Shown: positions 41,501 to 48,911 of the stretch, in pieces | Position numbering within the stretch: position 1 is the first letter of the stretch | Layout: each line of letters begins with the position of its first letter | Source: VBDM01 sp035651815 | GTDB taxonomy: Bacteria; Pseudomonadota; Gammaproteobacteria; Burkholderiales; SG8-39 | Direction of reading: 5' to 3' | Length of the DNA: 64,000 nucleotides | Assembly (NCBI GenBank): GCA_035651815.1 | Contig: DASRFB010000042.1 | Coordinates: 1-64,000 of the forward strand | The notes under the pieces: model-generated | What the model was told of the DNA's origin: nothing | Database searches by the model: none | What the model saw: only the letters and a program-made list of their open reading frames with translations | Made by a program: the position numbers and the translations under genes

Positions 41501-42087
41501 GGCGCCTTGAAGAGCACGCCGGCGCGCACGCGCTCGCGCCCGGCGGACGTGTGCAGCGCCCAGGCGGCGTACTTCATCGCGAGCTCGAGCGCCTCGGCGT
41601 GCGCCGTCTCGTCGGCGAGCCATTCGCTCACTTTGCGCGCGAAGGCGAGCTCGTCGAAACGCCCGCCGAGCCGCGCGGTCAGCTCCCGCTCGAGCGCCGC
41701 CCCGTCGAGCGCCGCGGCCTGGTCCGGCTTGATCTTGTTGGCCGCGCGCCGCTGCACGAACTGGCGCTTGACGCTGTAGAGCGGGGCGAGCTCGTGATGG
41801 CGTCCCGAGAGCGCCGCGAACTCGGGCGCGATGCCGAAGAGCGACGCGAGGAAATCGTCGAGGTGGGGCGCGACCTCGAGAATAAGCTCGGACTCCTCCT
41901 TGAGCGGAAGCGCGGACGGGGCCTCGCGCGCGGCGACGAGCCGGTCTTTCAGGCCCGCGTCGGCGGACGCGAGCGTCTCGAGGAACAGGGCGTCGAGCCG
42001 GACGAGGCCTTCGCGGCGGTACAGATCCCGGAACTGCAGGCCGTGGCCGAGCCTCAGCATGCGATCGGGATCGATCCTAGCGTTCAA
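38542..42087 (-). CDS. Giant Fe-S/flavin NAD(P) oxidoreductase, NfnB-NfnA-like fusion
   Basis: A 1181-residue oxidoreductase with several modules. The N-terminal helical region (1 to about 230) is unassigned. Cys-rich segments (CIWCHTQGKDSCSKG near 250, CPLEEK near 291, CNDCMKACIYQ near 333) suggest [4Fe-4S] clusters. A GltD/NfnB-like FAD- and NAD(P)-binding core follows (VAGMGPAGFTLAHYL near 392, VVVVGGGLTAIDTATES near 571). A PyrK/NfnA-like FAD reductase occupies about 850-1080, ending with a four-Cys [2Fe-2S] motif (CMMKEICAQC and a later FSCFNQDQELDC). The TTG start at 42087 overlaps the ferredoxin gene by 11 bases; ATG at 42060 is the alternative. It probably moves electrons between NAD(P)H and ferredoxin. 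Confidence 0.85.
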   Translation of the reverse strand: MNARIDPDRMLRLGHGLQFRDLYRREGLVRLDALFLETLASADAGLKDRLVAAREAPSALPLKEESELILEVAPHLDDFLASLFGIAPEFAALSGRHHELAPLYSVKRQFVQRRAANKIKPDQAAALDGAALERELTARLGGRFDELAFARKVSEWLADETAHAEALELAMKYAAWALHTSAGRERVRAGVLFKAPAKTDPMHLLKHAQTAASEGVTTYTIKPEHIRRRRGFGLTDPGTDLVGALDQSNYCIWCHTQGKDSCSKGLKEKAPAGAPDKVTFKKSAFGVTLAGCPLEEKISEFHTLKSQGNALSALAVIVIDNPTVAATGHRICNDCMKACIYQKQDPVDIPQVETRTLKDVLELPWGFEIYSLLTRWNPLNLRRPLPLAPSGYKVLVAGMGPAGFTLAHYLMNDGHAVVGIDGLKIEPLPAAISGVGADGARTAFEPIRDVSSLVEPLDDRVMAGFGGVAEYGITVRWDKNFLKMVRLLLERREEFALFGGVRFGGTVTLEDAAALGFDHVALCMGAGKPTVLDIPNGLARGVRAASDFLMALQLTGAAKESSIANMQLRLPVVVVGGGLTAIDTATESLAYYVVQVEKFLARFEALAAESGEDAVRERWDDQEREVAEEFLAHARAIRAERVAAAAEGRSPGIVELLRHWGGVTIAYRRRLVDSPSYTLNHEEVEKALEEGIVFAEGLSPLAVDVDNYGAVRAIRFSRPSGLGDETAEHTLPAHTVFVAAGTQPNTVLAREHPAHFRLDGRYFGACDEDGAPLKPQYSISKPERPDVLLSRLPDGRFVSFFGDLHPSYFGNVVKALGSARQGYPVVSRVLAKQRPSSAEQPAKFFTDLARELLATVHEVQRLTPTIVEVVVRAPLAARKFEPGQFYRLQNYETLSPLVPGAAGATRLQMEGLALTGAWVDKARGLISTIVLEMGGSSDLCAMLKPGEPVVLMGPTGTPTHIAANETVILAGGGLGNAVLFSIGQAFRARGSKVLYFAGYKKVIDRYKVAEIENAADVVVWCCDEEPGFRPTRPQDRTFVGNIVQAMDAYADGRLGRATLRLDDADRLIAIGSDRMMAAVGRARHDVLKAHLKPHHFAIGSINSPMQCMMKEICAQCLQPHRDARTGKTSYVFSCFNQDQELDCVDFGALSERLKQNSLQEKITAQWIRHCLPELAKQRERV

Positions 42088-42400
42088 GGTGCTGCTGCTT
42101 GTCCTTGACGTCTTTCCACCGGTCGGCGTCCTCCGGCGCTTCCTTCGCGTCGGTGATCGCCGGCCAGATCTTCGCGAGCTCCGCGTTCAGCGCCGTGAAG
42201 CCCTTCTGGTCCTCGGGCAGGTCCTCCTCGGCGTAGATCGCGTTCACCGGGCACTCGGGGATGCACACGGCGCAGTCGATGCACTCGTCGGGGTCGATCG
42301 CCAGCATGTTGGGGCCCTCGCGAAAGCAGTCCACCGGGCAGACGTCGACGCAGTCGGTGTACTTGCATTTGATGCAGCTTTCGGTGACGACGTGGGTCAT
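42077..42400 (-). CDS. fdxA: Seven-iron ferredoxin FdxA
   Basis: A 107-residue ferredoxin with a [3Fe-4S] and a [4Fe-4S] cluster. The ligands are in CIKCKYTDCVDVCPVDCF and CIDCAVCIPECPVNAI, the FdxA arrangement of the Azotobacter FdI type. The C-terminal extension (FTALNAELAKIWPAITDAKE) is typical. GAGGA lies before the ATG and a perfect TATAAT -10 lies at 42437-42442 on this strand. The downstream gene overlaps by 11 bases and encodes the likely reductase partner. Confidence 0.94.
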   Translation of the reverse strand: MTHVVTESCIKCKYTDCVDVCPVDCFREGPNMLAIDPDECIDCAVCIPECPVNAIYAEEDLPEDQKGFTALNAELAKIWPAITDAKEAPEDADRWKDVKDKQQHLER

Positions 42401-42436
42401 CGCGGGTCCTCGGGCGCGCCTTGCGCAAAAGATGAA

Positions 42437-42442
42437 ATTATA
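42437..42442 (-). promoter_or_regulatory. Probable -10 element for fdxA
   Basis: TATAAT on the minus strand, giving a predicted start about 30 bases before the fdxA ATG. The region where a -35 box would be is GC-rich without a good match. It shares the 163-base gap with the divergent transporter gene, which has its own TATATT element. Confidence 0.45.
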
Positions 42443-42529
42443 CGGCGCGGACCGTACCCGCCGGAAGATGCGCCCCGGTAATTAGCTTATGACCGGCGCG
42501 GCGAGCAGCGACTCCGGCCCGCCGTGGTG

Positions 42530-42535
42530 TATATT
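42530..42535 (+). promoter_or_regulatory. Probable -10 element for the branched-chain amino acid type ABC operon
   Basis: TATATT lies 29 bases before the ATG at 42564. It supports that start rather than the ATG at 42489, which would lie upstream of the promoter. No clear -35. Confidence 0.4.
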
Positions 42536-42563
42536 CCAGCGCTCCTTCGTCCCGGGGATTTCG

Positions 42564-43757
42564 ATGCGATCCAACCTGCGCCTGCTCCTCGCCGTCGCGA
42601 TCGTCTCGGCCGGTCCCGCCGCGGCCCAGAACGCGGTGAAGATCGGCGAGCTCAACAGCTACAAGGTCTTTCCCGCGTTCCTCGAGCCCTACCGCAAGGG
42701 CATGGAGCTCGCGCGCGACGAGATCAACGCGGCCGGCGGCGTGCACGGCCGCAGGCTCGAGATCGTGATCCGCGACGACAACGGCAACCCGGGCGACGCG
42801 GTGCGCGTCGCCGAGGAGCTGCTCGCGCGCGAGAAGGTCGACCTGCTGATGGGCACGTTCGCGTCCAACGTCGGGCTCGCCGTGGCCGACCTCGCGCGCC
42901 AGCGCAAGAGGCTGTTCCTCGCGTCCGAGCCGCTCACCGACAAGCTCGTCTGGCAGGACGGCAACCGCTACACGTTCCGCCTGCGGCCCTCGACCTGGAT
43001 GCAGACCGCGATGCTGGTCGACGAGGCGGCGAAGCTGAAGAAGAAGCGCTGGGCGATCGTCTATCCCAACTACGAGTACGGGCAATCGGCGACCGCGGCG
43101 TTCAAGCAGCTGCTGAAGGCGAAGCAGCCCGACGTCGAGTTCGTCGCCGAGCAGGCGCCGCCGCTCGGGAAGATCGAAGCCGGGGCCGTCGTCCAGGCGC
43201 TCGCCGACGCGAAGCCCGACGCGGTCTTCTCGTCGCTCTTCGCCGGCGACCTCGCCAAGTTCGTGCGCGAGGGCAACCAGCGCGGCGCGTTCAGGAACCG
43301 CACCGTGCTCAATCTCCTCGGCGGCGAGCCCGAATACCTCGACCCGCTCAAGGACGAGACGCCGACCGGCTGGTACGTCACCGGCTATCCCTGGAGCCAG
43401 ATCAGGACGCCCGAGCACCAGCGCTTCCTCGACGCCTACCGCAAGAAGTACGACGACTACCCGCGGCTCGGCTCGGTCGTCGGCTACTCGGCGGTGAAGA
43501 GCGCGGCGGCGGCGGTCGCGAAGGCGGGCGGCACCGACACGGAGAAGCTGGTCGAGGCGATGAAGGAGCTGCAGGTCGACACGCCGTTCGGCCGCATCAC
43601 GTATCGCGCGATCGACCACCAGTCGACGATGGGCGCCTACGTCGGACGCCTCGCCGTGAAGGACGGCAAGGGCATCATGACCTCCTTCCGGTACGTCGAC
43701 GGCGCGCAGGTGCAGCCGAGCGACGCCGAAGTGAGAAAGCTGCGTCCCGCCGAATAG
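42564..43757 (+). CDS. ABC transporter substrate-binding protein, LivK/amide-branched-chain type
   Basis: A 397-residue periplasmic binding protein (Peripla_BP_6) of the branched-chain amino acid and amide ABC family. The signal peptide covers residues 1 to about 22 (LLLAVAIVSAGPAAAQ). The mature protein begins AVKIGELNSYKVFPAFLEP and includes AGGVHGRRLEIVIRDDNGNP and LLMGTFASNVGLAV, typical of the family. Many such proteins bind aromatic or other carboxylates rather than leucine, so the ligand is open. It starts an operon of permease and two ATPases. Confidence 0.92.
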   Translation: MRSNLRLLLAVAIVSAGPAAAQNAVKIGELNSYKVFPAFLEPYRKGMELARDEINAAGGVHGRRLEIVIRDDNGNPGDAVRVAEELLAREKVDLLMGTFASNVGLAVADLARQRKRLFLASEPLTDKLVWQDGNRYTFRLRPSTWMQTAMLVDEAAKLKKKRWAIVYPNYEYGQSATAAFKQLLKAKQPDVEFVAEQAPPLGKIEAGAVVQALADAKPDAVFSSLFAGDLAKFVREGNQRGAFRNRTVLNLLGGEPEYLDPLKDETPTGWYVTGYPWSQIRTPEHQRFLDAYRKKYDDYPRLGSVVGYSAVKSAAAAVAKAGGTDTEKLVEAMKELQVDTPFGRITYRAIDHQSTMGAYVGRLAVKDGKGIMTSFRYVDGAQVQPSDAEVRKLRPAE

Positions 43758-43761
43758 GACC

Positions 43762-45615
43762 GTGGCGAGCTTCGTCGCGCAGTTCCTGAACGGGCTCGCG
43801 AGCGCGTCGACGCTGTTCCTGATCGCCTCGGGGCTGTCGCTGATCTTCGGCGTCACGCGCGTCGTCAACTTCGCGCACGGCTCGCTCTACATGCTCGGGA
43901 TCTACGTCGCGTACAGCGCGGCGGCGCGCCTCGGGTTCTGGCCGGCGATCGCCGTCGCGGCCGTCGTCGTTGCCGCGGTCGGCGCCCTGATCGAGCTCGC
44001 CGTGCTGCGCCGGATCTACCGCCAGCCCGAGATGTTCCAGCTGCTCGCCACCTTCGCCGTGGCGCTGATCGTCAAGGACGCGTGCCTGCGGCTCTGGGGC
44101 CCCGAGGACCTGCTCGGGCCGCGCGCGCCCGGCCTGCGCGACGCGGTCGAGGTCCTCGGCGCGACGGTCCCGAGCTACGACCTCTTCCTCGTCGCCGTGG
44201 GGCCCGCGGTGCTCGGGCTGCTGTGGCTCGCGCTGCGGCGCACGCGCTGGGGCATGCGGGTGCGCGCCGCGACCGAGGACCGCGACGCGGCGTCGGCGTT
44301 GGGCGTCGACTCCAGGCGCCTGTTCACCGGCGTGTTCGCGCTCGGCGCGCTGCTCGCGGGCCTCGGCGGCGCGCTGCAGCTGCCGCGCGAGCCGGCCCAG
44401 CTCGCGCTCGATTTCGCCGCCGTCTCCGACGCCTTCGTCGTCGTCGTCGTGGGCGGGATGGGGAGCATCCCGGGCGCGTTCCTCGCGGCGCTCATCATCG
44501 GCGAGGTGAAGGCGCTGTGCATCGCGCTCGGCACGGTGCACGTGCTCGGCATCGACGTGTCGTTCTCGAAGCTCACGCTGGTCGCCGAGTTCGGGGTGAT
44601 GGCGGTCGTGCTCGTGCTGCGTCCATGGGGCCTGCTCGGCGCCCCGCAGCCCGACGCGCAGCGCGTCGGCGCCGCGCCCGAGCCGGTGCCCGCCGCCGCG
44701 CCGCGCGGCGCGCGCGCCGCCGGCGCCGCCGTCCTCCTCGCGCTCGCCGCGTTTCCGTTCGTCGCGCCCGAATACGGCGTCGTGCTGATGAACGACGTGC
44801 TGGTGTTCGCGCTGTTCGCGGCGAGCCTGCATTTCATCATGGGGCCGGGCGGGATGGTCTCGTTCGGTCACGCCGCCTACTTCGGGCTCGGGGCGTACGG
44901 CGCCGGGCTGCTGGTGAAGCACGCCGGCTGGGGCATGGAGGCCTCGCTCGGCGGCGGGCTGCTCGCCGCGGCGGCGGGGGCCGCGCTCTTCGGCTGGTTC
45001 TGCGTGCGGCTCTCGGGCGTCTATCTCGCGATGCTCACGCTCGCCTTCGCGCAGATCGCCTGGTCGATCGTCTTCCAGTGGGACGAGCTCACCGGGGGCT
45101 CGAACGGCATCGTCGGGCTGTGGCCGCCGGAATGGCTCGCGTCGCGCACCGCGTATTACCTGGCGACGCTCGCGCTCGTCGCCGCGGCCGTGGTCGGGAT
45201 GCGGCGCGCGCTGTCCGCGCCCTTCGGCTGGGCGCTGCGGGCCGCGCGCGACTCGCCGCTGCGCTGCGACGCGATCGGCATCGACGTCGCGCGCGTGCAG
45301 TGGGCCGCGTTCGTCGTCGCCGGCGCCTTTGCCGGCGTCGCGGGGTCGCTCTACGCGTTCTCGAAGGGCAGCATCTCGCCAGAGTCGACGATGGCGATCG
45401 GGCGCTCGGTCGACGCGCTCGTCATGGTGCTGCTCGGCGGCCTGCACTCGCTCTGGGGCCCGCTCGCGGGCGCCGCCGCGTTCACCTGGCTGCAGGACAC
45501 CGTCGCGCGCGCGAGCGACTACTGGCGCGCGCTGCTCGGCGCCGTGATCCTGCTGCTCGTGCTCGCCTTTCCGCGCGGCATCGCGGGCTCGCTGCCGTGG
45601 CGAAAGCGATCGTGA
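43762..45615 (+). CDS. Fused LivH-LivM branched-chain amino acid type ABC permease
   Basis: A 617-residue inner-membrane protein in which two permeases, usually separate, are joined. Residues 1 to about 290 match LivH (FLNGLASASTLFLIASGLSL, VVVVVGGMGSIPGAFLAALI), and about 310-617 match LivM (FGHAAYFGLGAYGAGLLV, FAFAQIAWS-type segment, VMVLLGGLHSLWGPLAGAA). The linker near residues 293-320 is Ala/Pro-rich. It starts with GTG 4 bases after the binding-protein stop and overlaps the next ATPase gene. Confidence 0.92.
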   Translation: MASFVAQFLNGLASASTLFLIASGLSLIFGVTRVVNFAHGSLYMLGIYVAYSAAARLGFWPAIAVAAVVVAAVGALIELAVLRRIYRQPEMFQLLATFAVALIVKDACLRLWGPEDLLGPRAPGLRDAVEVLGATVPSYDLFLVAVGPAVLGLLWLALRRTRWGMRVRAATEDRDAASALGVDSRRLFTGVFALGALLAGLGGALQLPREPAQLALDFAAVSDAFVVVVVGGMGSIPGAFLAALIIGEVKALCIALGTVHVLGIDVSFSKLTLVAEFGVMAVVLVLRPWGLLGAPQPDAQRVGAAPEPVPAAAPRGARAAGAAVLLALAAFPFVAPEYGVVLMNDVLVFALFAASLHFIMGPGGMVSFGHAAYFGLGAYGAGLLVKHAGWGMEASLGGGLLAAAAGAALFGWFCVRLSGVYLAMLTLAFAQIAWSIVFQWDELTGGSNGIVGLWPPEWLASRTAYYLATLALVAAAVVGMRRALSAPFGWALRAARDSPLRCDAIGIDVARVQWAAFVVAGAFAGVAGSLYAFSKGSISPESTMAIGRSVDALVMVLLGGLHSLWGPLAGAAAFTWLQDTVARASDYWRALLGAVILLLVLAFPRGIAGSLPWRKRS

Positions 45616-46355
45616 CCGCGCTTGCCGTATCCGGCCTGGCGAAGCGCTTCGGCGCCGTGCGCGCGGTCGACGGCGTCGACTTCGAGGTCGCGGCCGGCGA
45701 GCTGGTCGCGATGATCGGTCCGAACGGCGCGGGGAAGAGCACCTGCTTCAACATGCTGAACGGCCAGCTCGCGCCCGACGCGGGAACGATCCGCTTTGCG
45801 GGGACCGAGATCCAGGGCCGGCGCCCGCGCGAGATCTGGCGCCTGGGGGTCGGGCGCACCTTCCAGGTGGCGGCGACCTTCGCGTCGATGAGCGTGCGCG
45901 AGAACGTCCAGGTCGCGCTGCTCTCGCGCCACCGGCGCCTCGCCGACTTCTGGCGGCGCGCGGCCGCGCAGCACGTCGACGCGGCCGACGCGTTGCTGGA
46001 TCGGGTCGGGATGCTCGCGCAGGCAGGGCGCCCCTGCGGCGTGCTCGCCTACGGCGACCTCAAGCGCACCGAGCTCGCGATCGCGCTCGCCAACGAGCCG
46101 CGCCTGCTGCTCATGGACGAGCCCACCGCGGGCATGGCGCCCCGGGAGCGCAGCGCGCTCATGGGCCTCGCGGTTTCGATCGTTCGCGAGCGCGGCATCG
46201 CGGTGCTGTTCACCGAGCACGACATGGACGTCGTCTTCCGGCACGCCGACCGCATCCTCGTGCTCGACCGCGGGCGCATCGTCGCGCGCGGCGCGCCGGC
46301 CGGGGTGCGCGCGGACCCCGAGGTCCGCCGCATCTATCTCGGGAGCGCGCCGTGA
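45612..46355 (+). CDS. livG: ABC transporter ATP-binding protein, LivG type
   Basis: A 247-residue ATPase of the branched-chain amino acid importer family. Walker A is IGPNGAGKSTCFNML; Walker B is RLLLMDEPTAGMAP. The ABC signature is unusual (LAYGDLKRTELAIAL, in place of the common LAYGQQRRLEIA), and the switch His is in FTEHDMDVVF. GTG start overlaps the permease stop; livF overlaps its end. It pairs with LivF to drive the fused permease. Confidence 0.92.
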   Translation: MTALAVSGLAKRFGAVRAVDGVDFEVAAGELVAMIGPNGAGKSTCFNMLNGQLAPDAGTIRFAGTEIQGRRPREIWRLGVGRTFQVAATFASMSVRENVQVALLSRHRRLADFWRRAAAQHVDAADALLDRVGMLAQAGRPCGVLAYGDLKRTELAIALANEPRLLLMDEPTAGMAPRERSALMGLAVSIVRERGIAVLFTEHDMDVVFRHADRILVLDRGRIVARGAPAGVRADPEVRRIYLGSAP

Positions 46356-47065
46356 GCGCGCCGATGCTCGAGCTGCGCGGGGTGCACTCGTACTACGGAC
46401 GCGCCCACATCCTCGCCGACGTGAGCCTCGCGGTCCAGGCCCGCGAGGTGCTCGTCCTGATCGGCCGCAATGGAGCGGGGAAGTCGACGACGCTGAAGAC
46501 GGTCATGGGACTGGTGCGCGCGGCGCGCGGCGAGATCCTGTTCGAGGGCCGACGCATCGAGCGCTGCGATCCCTTCGAGATCGCGCGGCTGGGCGTCGGC
46601 TACGTGGCCGAGGACCGGCGCATCTTCGCCGGCCTCTCGGTGAGCGAGAACCTCGAGGTCGGCCGGCAGCCGCCCCGCGGCGGAGCGCCGCCCTGGACGC
46701 CCGACGCGCTGTTCGCGCTGTTCCCGAATCTCGGTTCGGCGCGCGAGCAGCGCGGCGACCGGATCTCGGGCGGCGAGCAGCAGATGCTCGCCATCGCGCG
46801 CGCGCTCATGGGCAACCCGCGCTGCCTGCTGCTCGACGAGCCTTCCGAGGGCCTCGCGCCCCTGATCGTCGACGGCCTCGCGGCGGCGATCCTCGAGCTG
46901 AAGGCACGGGGCGTGGCCGTGCTGCTGTCGGAGCAGAACCTGCGCTTCGCCGAGCGCGTCGGCGACCGCGCTTGCGTGATCGAGCAGGGGCGCGTGCGCT
47001 TCTCGGGAACCATGGGCGAGCTCGCGCGCGACGAGACGGCGAAAGCCGCGTACCTCGGCGTGTAA
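46352..47065 (+). CDS. livF: ABC transporter ATP-binding protein, LivF type
   Basis: A 237-residue second ATPase of the importer. Walker A is IGRNGAGKSTTLKT, the signature is ISGGEQQMLAIARAL, Walker B is CLLLDEPSEGLAP, and the switch region is LLSEQNLRFAERV, as usual for LivF. GTG start in a GTGA overlap with livG. It is the last gene of the importer operon; a 128-base gap with its own promoter follows. Confidence 0.92.
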   Translation: MSAPMLELRGVHSYYGRAHILADVSLAVQAREVLVLIGRNGAGKSTTLKTVMGLVRAARGEILFEGRRIERCDPFEIARLGVGYVAEDRRIFAGLSVSENLEVGRQPPRGGAPPWTPDALFALFPNLGSAREQRGDRISGGEQQMLAIARALMGNPRCLLLDEPSEGLAPLIVDGLAAAILELKARGVAVLLSEQNLRFAERVGDRACVIEQGRVRFSGTMGELARDETAKAAYLGV

Positions 47066-47087
47066 CGAAACGTAATCGCCGGGGACC

Positions 47088-47115
47088 TTTACGGCGGCGC
47101 CGAAGCTGCGATAAT
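47088..47115 (+). promoter_or_regulatory. Possible promoter of the Gld-like ABC operon
   Basis: TTTACG at 47088-47093 and GATAAT at 47110-47115 with a 16-base spacer, in the 128-base gap after livF. A TG dinucleotide with one base spacing precedes the -10, as in extended -10 promoters. Confidence 0.4.
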
Positions 47116-47193
47116 CTCGGGCTTGAAATTCCGACAAGAGAAACCCAGCACGCCGCCGCGATCGCTTCTTCAGGCGCGGCGGCGGTCCCGGAC

Positions 47194-48171
47194 ATGATCA
47201 AGGTCGACAGTCTCAGCAAGTCGTTCGGCGCGAAGCTCGCCGTCGACGGCGTCTCCTTCGAGGTCGGGCGCGGCGAGGTGCTCGGCTTCCTCGGTCCCAA
47301 CGGCGCCGGAAAGTCGACCACCATGCGCATGATCACGGGGTTCATCCCGCCGAGCGGCGGAACCGTGAGCGTCTGCGGCCACGACATGGTGGCGGACCCG
47401 ATCCCCGGGAAGCGCCACATCGGCTACCTGCCCGAGGCCGCGCCTTCGTATACGGACATGACGGTCCTGTCGTTCCTGGAGTTCGCCGCCGACATCCGCG
47501 GCCTGAGCGGCGACGCGCGCCGCAAGGCGGTGCGCCGCGCCGTCGACGCGTGCCACCTCGAGCCGGTGCTGGGGCAGACGATCGACACGCTGTCGAAGGG
47601 GTTCCGGCACCGCACCTGCTTCGCGCAGGCGATCATCCACGATCCCGACGTGCTGATCATGGACGAGCCCACCGACGGTCTCGACCCGAACCAGAAGCAC
47701 GAGGTGCGCACGCTGATCCGCGAGATGGGGCAGAACAAGGCGATCATCTTCTCGACGCACATCCTCGAGGAGGTCGAGGCGGCGTGCACGCGCGCGATCA
47801 TCATCGACCGCGGCCGCATCGTCGCGAACGGCACGCCCGACGAGCTGAAGGCGCGCTCGGACCGCGCGGGCGCGGTGCTGGTGAAGCTCGGGGGCGCGAG
47901 CCCGCAGCGCGCGAGCGCGGCGCTCGCCGAGAGCCCGCTCGTCGCGCGCTCCGAGATCCTCGCGACCGACGCCGCCTGGGTGGTCGCGCGCGCGTACCCG
48001 CGCAAACCCGGTCCCGAGGGCGCGCTCGCCGCGCGCGTCGCCGAGCTCGCGCTGCGCGAGGGCTGGAAGATCGAGGAGCTGGTGGTCGAAGAGGGGCGGC
48101 TCGACGACGTGTTCCGCTCGCTCACCTGGTCGGAGACCGCGGCGAAAGCGCGGGAGGCGGCCAACGCATGA
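47194..48171 (+). CDS. ABC transporter ATP-binding protein, GldA-like
   Basis: A 325-residue ABC-2 type ATPase most like GldA, the ATPase of the Gld gliding-motility/exopolysaccharide system. Walker A is LGPNGAGKSTTMRM, the signature is variant (DTLSKGFRHRTCFAQ), Walker B is VLIMDEPTDGLDPNQ, and FSTHILEEVEAA follows. A C-terminal domain (about 235-325) has regulatory character. It starts at ATG 47194, with no strong ribosome site. It overlaps the permease gene (ATGA), so four genes here are one transcriptional unit. Confidence 0.88.
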   Translation: MIKVDSLSKSFGAKLAVDGVSFEVGRGEVLGFLGPNGAGKSTTMRMITGFIPPSGGTVSVCGHDMVADPIPGKRHIGYLPEAAPSYTDMTVLSFLEFAADIRGLSGDARRKAVRRAVDACHLEPVLGQTIDTLSKGFRHRTCFAQAIIHDPDVLIMDEPTDGLDPNQKHEVRTLIREMGQNKAIIFSTHILEEVEAACTRAIIIDRGRIVANGTPDELKARSDRAGAVLVKLGGASPQRASAALAESPLVARSEILATDAAWVVARAYPRKPGPEGALAARVAELALREGWKIEELVVEEGRLDDVFRSLTWSETAAKAREAANA

Positions 48172-48908
48172 GCCGCTCGATCGTCGCCACCATCACCCGG
48201 CGCGAGCTCGCGGCGTACTTCCAGTCGCCCGTCGCCTACGTCTTCCTGGTGATCTTCCTGCTGCTCGCGGGCGTGTTCACGTTCACCTTCGGGGGCTTCT
48301 TCGAGCGCGGCGAGGCGTCGCTGTCCGCGCTCTTCAACTGGATGCCGTGGCTGTTCCTGTTCCTCGTGCCCGCGGTCGGCATGCGGCTGTGGTCGGAGGA
48401 GCGGCGCCTGGGCACGATCGAGCTGCTGCTCACCATGCCGGTCGCGAGCTGGCAGGCGATCCTCGGCAAGTTCGTGGCGTCGTGGCTCTTCCTCGCGATC
48501 GCGCTCGCGCTCACGTTCCCGATGATCATCACCGTGAACTGGCTCGGCGACCCGGACAACGGCGTCATCGCGAGCGGCTACGTCGGCGCGCTGCTGCTCG
48601 CAGGCGCCTACCTCGCGATCAGCAGCATGACCTCGGCGATGACGCGCAACCAGGTGATCGCGTTCATCGTCGCCGTGGTGCTGTGCCTGGTGCTGATCCT
48701 GGTCGGGTTCTCGCCGGTCACCGACATGCTCTCGCGCTGGGCGAGCCCCCGCATGGTCGAGTCGGTGGCGCGCTTCTCGGTGCTCACGCACTACGACGGC
48801 TTCCAGCGCGGCGTCATCGAGTCGCGCGACCTCCTGTATTTCCTCTCGGTCATCGCCTTTTCGCTGTTCGCGACCGGCGTCGTGATCCGCGGGCACCGCG
48901 CCGGCTGA
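48168..48908 (+). CDS. ABC-2 type permease, GldF-like
   Basis: A 246-residue inner-membrane permease with six membrane segments. The N-terminus IVATITRRELAAYFQSPVAY and the segment LWSEERRLGTIELLLTMPV are typical of the GldF/NosY-like ABC-2 group. It lies between the GldA-like ATPase and the GldG-like gene, with an ATGA overlap upstream and 3 bases downstream, so it should form the membrane channel of that complex. The substrate is unknown. Confidence 0.88.
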   Translation: MSRSIVATITRRELAAYFQSPVAYVFLVIFLLLAGVFTFTFGGFFERGEASLSALFNWMPWLFLFLVPAVGMRLWSEERRLGTIELLLTMPVASWQAILGKFVASWLFLAIALALTFPMIITVNWLGDPDNGVIASGYVGALLLAGAYLAISSMTSAMTRNQVIAFIVAVVLCLVLILVGFSPVTDMLSRWASPRMVESVARFSVLTHYDGFQRGVIESRDLLYFLSVIAFSLFATGVVIRGHRAG

Positions 48909-48911
48909 TCC

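Noticed and set aside
38581..42108. A 1175-codon plus-strand open frame opposite the oxidoreductase
   Set aside because: It mirrors the codons of the minus-strand gene, which has recognisable cofactor motifs; the plus-strand product has none.
42489..42563. Upstream ATG start at 42489 for the binding protein
   Set aside because: It lies before the -10 element, and the signal peptide begins at 42564.
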